In this document: in pieces, positions 60,905-64,000 of the stretch
Layout: each line of letters begins with the position of its first letter
Numbering within the stretch: the stretch's first letter is position 1
Assembly: GCF_014202335.1 (NCBI RefSeq)
Contig: NZ_JACHGP010000021.1
Span: 74,015 to 138,014 of the forward strand
Length of the DNA: 64,000 nt
Direction: 5' to 3'
Origin: Mycobacterium sp. AZCC_0083
GTDB taxonomy: Bacteria > Actinomycetota > Actinomycetes > Mycobacteriales > Mycobacteriaceae
Program-made: the position numbers and the translations under genes
The notes under the pieces: model-generated
Databases searched by the model: none
Seen by the model: the letters and a program-made list of their open reading frames with translations, nothing else
What the model was told of the DNA's origin: nothing

Positions 60905-61636
60905 TCAATCAGTTGACAGGTAGCGGCTGGCCAGGCCCACGTGAGACAGTCGCCCACCCCAGGACTGGCGTGACACCTCGACCGATGCCGCAAGAGGCGC
61001 GTCAACTCCGTCCTGCGTCACCGCGGATGCCATCGAGGTGCTGAACGGCACGTATCCCGTCCATAGGCCCGGAACAGGTGCGCCGGTCGGCGCGCCGGCA
61101 CGAATCTTCACACTGGCGTTGTCTAGAGGCAGTCGAAGAACATAGGTCGCGGCCAGCTCGCGTTTGGTCGGTGGCCGAACTTCGTTCCAGCGCCCCGGCA
61201 TTAGATGATCGGAGATCTTCTTGACACATTCCAAGCGTTCATCATCTGGTACGGGGTCGGCAGAACCGAAGACCATCGCACACCGGTAGTTCACGGTGGA
61301 GTCGAATAGCGACTCCGCGTACACCAGACCGTCGAAGATCGATACAGTCGCGGTAAGGGGTAGCGACTCGCCGGACGACCGGCTGAGACCCGCACCGGTC
61401 GAACCATGCATGAGCATCGCGTCACCGTCTCGGGCGTACGCCATGGGGATGACCATCGGCTTTCCGGCGTTGCCAGAGAATCCAACGTGGGCAATGAGGC
61501 CGCAGTCGAGGACGTCGTACAAGTCGGCCACCCGGCCTCTCTGCAACTGCTTGTATCGCTGAACCTGCAAGTGCGGCTTATCGGGAAGCTTGTCGTCGTC
61601 GTGCGCGGATTCGGCCGCGACATCGCTTGTCGTCAT
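60905..61636 (-). CDS. PNPOx-fold flavin-nucleotide-binding protein
   Basis: This 243-residue protein starts at ATG 61636. It is a pyridoxamine-phosphate-oxidase-like split barrel with LIAHVGFSGNAGKPMVIPMAYARDGD, MLMHGSTGAGLSRS and VNYRCAMVFGSADPV. This group (often annotated as flavin-nucleotide-binding) binds FMN or F420. It is divergent from a MocR-type regulator over 153 bp, a common arrangement in which the regulator controls a B6-related gene. Its first 34 codons are duplicated at ~45.34-45.44 kb. Confidence 0.8.
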   Translation of the reverse strand: MTTSDVAAESAHDDDKLPDKPHLQVQRYKQLQRGRVADLYDVLDCGLIAHVGFSGNAGKPMVIPMAYARDGDAMLMHGSTGAGLSRSSGESLPLTATVSIFDGLVYAESLFDSTVNYRCAMVFGSADPVPDDERLECVKKISDHLMPGRWNEVRPPTKRELAATYVLRLPLDNASVKIRAGAPTGAPVPGLWTGYVPFSTSMASAVTQDGVDAPLAASVEVSRQSWGGRLSHVGLASRYLSTD

Positions 61637-61802
61637 ACCCTGAATCCTGGCTGGGAGCACCCGTCACGGAAAGGCCACGGCGCACGGTTGGCACTAGACC
61701 AGTTTGTTACATGTCTGGAAACCTCGGCAACATTGCGGTAACGCTAAGCGCCCGATTTTTGGCACAACGCTTGGTGACCGCAAACTGTGATGATGGACGG
61801 CC
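61534..61802 (+). repeat. 269-bp inverted repeat, intact-locus copy
   Basis: This is the source-side copy of the segment found inverted at 45173-45441. It covers the start of the PNPOx-fold gene, the complete divergent promoter and the first codons of the MocR-like gene. Confidence 0.9.
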
Positions 61803-63187
61803 TCGACATTCCGATATCACTTGACGCAGCAAGCCTGGTTCCGATTCGGCGTCAGCTGGTAACCCAGCTTCGTGACGCGATTGGCCGACGTCTGCTTCCT
61901 GTTGGCTTCCCCATGCCCTCCACACGCAGTCTGGCCAAGTCACTGGGAACATCGCGGACAACGGTGACATCGGTGTATCTCGAACTTGAAGGCGAAGGAT
62001 GGATCGAGACGGTGCAAGGCGCAGGCACGTTCGTATCTCAACGACCGAGCACTTATTCGTCCGACTCATCCAGTCGAAGCGGTCATCAGAATGCGTCACT
62101 TCGTGACGTGGATCCGCCGGCAGTACTCGACATGCGTCCGGGAGTCCCCGATCCGGAGATCGTGCGGTCGACTCTATGGCGCAGCGCTTGGAGAAACGTC
62201 AGGCCCAGCAATGAGCCTCTTCCGCCCGAAGGATCCCCCGCGCTGCGTGCGGCGCTAGCCTCCTATCTCGGAAACGCGCGCGGGCTGGCGTGCTCTGCAG
62301 AGCAGATCCTCCTGTGTGCGGGCACGTCGGAGGCGATCCTCATGGCTGGGCTGGCGCTGAACTGGCGGGGTCGTACCGTCGCAGTCGAAGATCCTGGGTA
62401 TGCGCCCGTCCGTCGAACCCTCGAAGTCGCGGACATCAAGTGGACGCCGTTTGACAGCTCCTGTCCGACCATGTTGCCCGACCTACTGGCGCAACTAGGT
62501 TCGCGTGTGGCAGCGGTGTATCTGACTCCTAGTCATCAGTACCCTTTGGGGCACCGCATCGATCTCGAGACTCGACGCCGCATCCTCGACTGGGCCGCGG
62601 ATACCGGCATTGCGATCGTTGAAGACGACTACGACAGCGAATTTCGATTCGGCGTGGCCCCCCTTCCGAGCATGGCTGGGATGGACGATACGGCCGACAC
62701 CGTGTACGTCGGCACCATGTCCAAGACGATGGATCCCGGCCTACGTCTCGCCTATGTTCGCGTCCCGCCACAACTGGTGGATCGCATGACACGTGTGCGA
62801 CAAGCGCTAGGTTGCACCGTGGCCACCCCTGTTCAGCACGTAGCCGAGAACCTTCTCACCAGTGGTGCGTTGACACGTCACATCGCCAGAGCACGCAAGG
62901 TATACGCGGATCGACGAGAAGTCTTGCTTCGTGAACTCTCACAGATCGACGCTGTGGCAGCGATCGAGGGCATCGATGCGGGCTTACACGTCGTCGTGCG
63001 GCTCGATCCAAACATCAGTGCGGGCGGGCTCGTCGAAAAGGTGGGCCGTCTGGGTCTGCGCATCGCTGATCTCGACGAGTTCCGCACGATTCCAGACCTC
63101 GCTCGTCCCGCGTTGGTCATCGGATACGGATGCGTCAATGCCGCTGAGATCCGCACCGCAATCTCAGTGCTTCGGAAAAGCGTCTGA
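61790..63187 (+). CDS. MocR/PdxR-type GntR-aminotransferase regulator
   Basis: This 465-residue regulator is read from ATG 61790 (GTG 61787 also possible). Residues 1-80 are a GntR winged helix (PMPSTRSLAKSLGTSRTTVTSVYLELEGEGWIETVQGAGTFV). The rest is an aminotransferase-like domain with PGVPDPEIVRS, LCAGTSEAILMAGLAL, VYLTPSHQYPLG, EDDYDSEFRFG and the PLP lysine in YVGTMSKTMDPGLRLAY. Such proteins sense PLP and regulate vitamin B6 or amine metabolism. The divergent PNPOx-fold gene is its probable target. Confidence 0.88.
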   Translation: MMDGLDIPISLDAASLVPIRRQLVTQLRDAIGRRLLPVGFPMPSTRSLAKSLGTSRTTVTSVYLELEGEGWIETVQGAGTFVSQRPSTYSSDSSSRSGHQNASLRDVDPPAVLDMRPGVPDPEIVRSTLWRSAWRNVRPSNEPLPPEGSPALRAALASYLGNARGLACSAEQILLCAGTSEAILMAGLALNWRGRTVAVEDPGYAPVRRTLEVADIKWTPFDSSCPTMLPDLLAQLGSRVAAVYLTPSHQYPLGHRIDLETRRRILDWAADTGIAIVEDDYDSEFRFGVAPLPSMAGMDDTADTVYVGTMSKTMDPGLRLAYVRVPPQLVDRMTRVRQALGCTVATPVQHVAENLLTSGALTRHIARARKVYADRREVLLRELSQIDAVAAIEGIDAGLHVVVRLDPNISAGGLVEKVGRLGLRIADLDEFRTIPDLARPALVIGYGCVNAAEIRTAISVLRKSV

Positions 63188-63449
63188 TGCCGGCCATCCA
63201 CTTTCCGCGGATATGAGCCGTGCCTTGGGCTACGTCACACAGCGGTCAGCGCACGCGATGACGATGTATCGGTCGGTAGCCGCAGGCCAATAAGCCACCC
63301 TGCCCGCCGCGTGCGCACGATGTCGGTCTGCAGCCGCAGTGTCGCTTCGGATCCTCACGACCCGATAGGAACGACGGGACCTGCTGCCGACTCCATTGTG
63401 AAGTCGGCTTTTTCGAGGTCCTGGATGCCGCGCCGGCGGCGGAGTCGGT
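63188..63449. other. region without a recognisable gene
   Basis: This short stretch lies between the MocR-like gene and the AAA/LuxR remnant. Open frames exist but resemble no family I know. Confidence 0.45.
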
Positions 63450-63693
63450 TGATTTCGCCAGCAACAACGGCGCCATCGAGGCGATCTGATCGGACTCCTC
63501 GGCCTTGCCGACACCGACCCCGTAGCCGCGATGCACAGCTCCCCGGCAGATCTCCGACATCAGGGCCGACTTCCCGATGCCGGCCCCACCCGACACGACC
63601 AGTAGGGCGCCCTGACCCGAGGCCACCGTCCGATCCAGCACCGCGACCGCGCTTCAACTCAGCAGTCCGTCCGCGCAACGCCGGCAGGTTCAT
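63450..63693 (-). pseudogene. AAA/LuxR-type regulator N-terminal remnant
   Basis: Read on the minus strand, MNLPALRGRTAELK is followed, after a frame change near 63652, by VLDRTVASGQGALLVVSGGAG and then IGKSALMSEICRG. This is the N-terminus and Walker A region of a large AAA-ATPase regulator of the LuxR family. It continues VGVGKAEESDQIASMAPLLLA and then loses resemblance. Most of the ~900-residue gene is absent. Confidence 0.7.
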
Positions 63694-64000
63694 GTGACCT
63701 CGAGACACCGAGAACGGTCCTAAAGCCCGACGCCCGTAGATCCCGACGGTTGTCCGCGGTCCATTGTCGCCCGAGAATGGGTGTTCGGAACGACGCCAGT
63801 CCTCCCGTGACGGTCGCCGACCATGGGGCCGGCGGTAAGGATTGCGAGTTCAGCTGCGGACAGCGGGGCGTGCGTACCGTCACGAAACGGGCTCTGCTGA
63901 CTGCAGTGACCGCGCTCGCTGAAATTCCCCACTGCCGCTCATCGAAATTCCCCACCCGTGTGGCTCCGCCGAGAAGGGCGGGCCTCCCTCGATGCTGCTG
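63694..64000. other. window-edge region with IS21-like repeats
   Basis: No coding region was recognised. Near the right edge, GAAATTCCCCAC occurs twice 23 bp apart (63921 and 63944), each followed by a CTGCCGCTCAT- or CCGTGTGG-type spacer. On the minus strand this reads GTGGGGAATTTC, similar to the multiple terminal repeats of IS21-family elements. Confidence 0.4.
63921..63955 (-). repeat. two direct GTGGGGAATTTC repeats
   Basis: Copies lie at 63921-63932 and 63944-63955 with a 23-bp period. IS21-family elements carry several such direct repeats at their ends as transposase binding sites; that assignment is from memory of the family and no istA/istB lies inside the window. Confidence 0.45.

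Noticed and set aside
63355..63708. Independent minus-strand gene of 117 codons
   Set aside because: Only its first ~14 codons match a family; the remainder is out of frame with the AAA domain, so it is a frameshifted relic.

Overview
The window looks like a chromosomal segment of an environmental, fast-growing mycobacterium (Mycolicibacterium-type). The supporting evidence is the high GC content, the DUF7159- and DUF7937-like mycobacterial families, two DDN-type deazaflavin (F420) reductases, an F420-dependent LLM oxidoreductase, a cyclopropane-fatty-acid-synthase-like methyltransferase, a remnant of carboxylic acid reductase and a mycobacterial SRPBCC remnant. No rRNA, tRNA, phage or CRISPR array was seen. 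Family assignments rest on reading the translations; no database search was possible.

1-20.6 kb is mostly intact housekeeping or envelope sequence. It holds secreted and proline-rich proteins, a polytopic membrane protein, a SixA-like phosphatase, a YncE-like lipoprotein divergent from a CotH-type kinase (with a CRP-type palindrome between them), a DUF3616 protein, a first DDN-like reductase, an M42 aminopeptidase, a DHA2 drug exporter carrying a cytoplasmic winged-helix domain, two lipoproteins, a subtilase paired with an alpha/beta hydrolase, and a RibD/DHFR-like reductase.

20.8-32.0 kb is a coherent catabolic island. It contains a GntR/FCD regulator divergent from an acetamidase/formamidase, then a class I aminotransferase divergent from an eight-gene operon. 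The operon encodes a complete Dpp/Opp-type ABC importer, an SDR and a two-subunit ThDP decarboxylase of the sulfopyruvate/phosphonopyruvate type. An 18-bp perfect palindrome lies between the aminotransferase and the operon. A plausible route is import, amide cleavage, transamination, decarboxylation and aldehyde reduction.

32.5-45.6 kb mixes intact genes (Ser/Thr kinase, EamA exporter, second DDN-like reductase, HxlR regulator with a CMD protein, alpha/beta hydrolase-LuxR fusion, methyltransferases, MECR-like reductase) with a dense set of gene remnants. The remnants are an internally deleted EamA copy, an N-terminally truncated Orn/Lys/Arg decarboxylase, a MmyB-type regulator piece, an internally deleted SRPBCC gene, and IS3, IS630 and carboxylic acid reductase tails. 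A 269-bp inverted copy of the pdxR-like divergent promoter found at 61.5-61.8 kb also lies here.

45.6-58.8 kb is a second catabolic island: an internally deleted F420:NADP reductase-like gene, a BCCT transporter, a 42-residue nitrilase stub, a molybdenum hydroxylase (2Fe-2S subunit plus an unusual large+FAD subunit fusion), RidA, HyuB, HyuA, an LLM-family F420 oxidoreductase and a convergent IclR regulator. It suggests uptake of a zwitterionic or quaternary N-heterocycle, ring hydroxylation and ATP-dependent lactam or hydantoin opening.

58.9-64 kb holds a decayed IS3 element, a class I glutamine amidotransferase, a flavin-nucleotide-binding protein divergent from a MocR/PdxR regulator, an AAA/LuxR regulator remnant and IS21-like terminal repeats at the edge.
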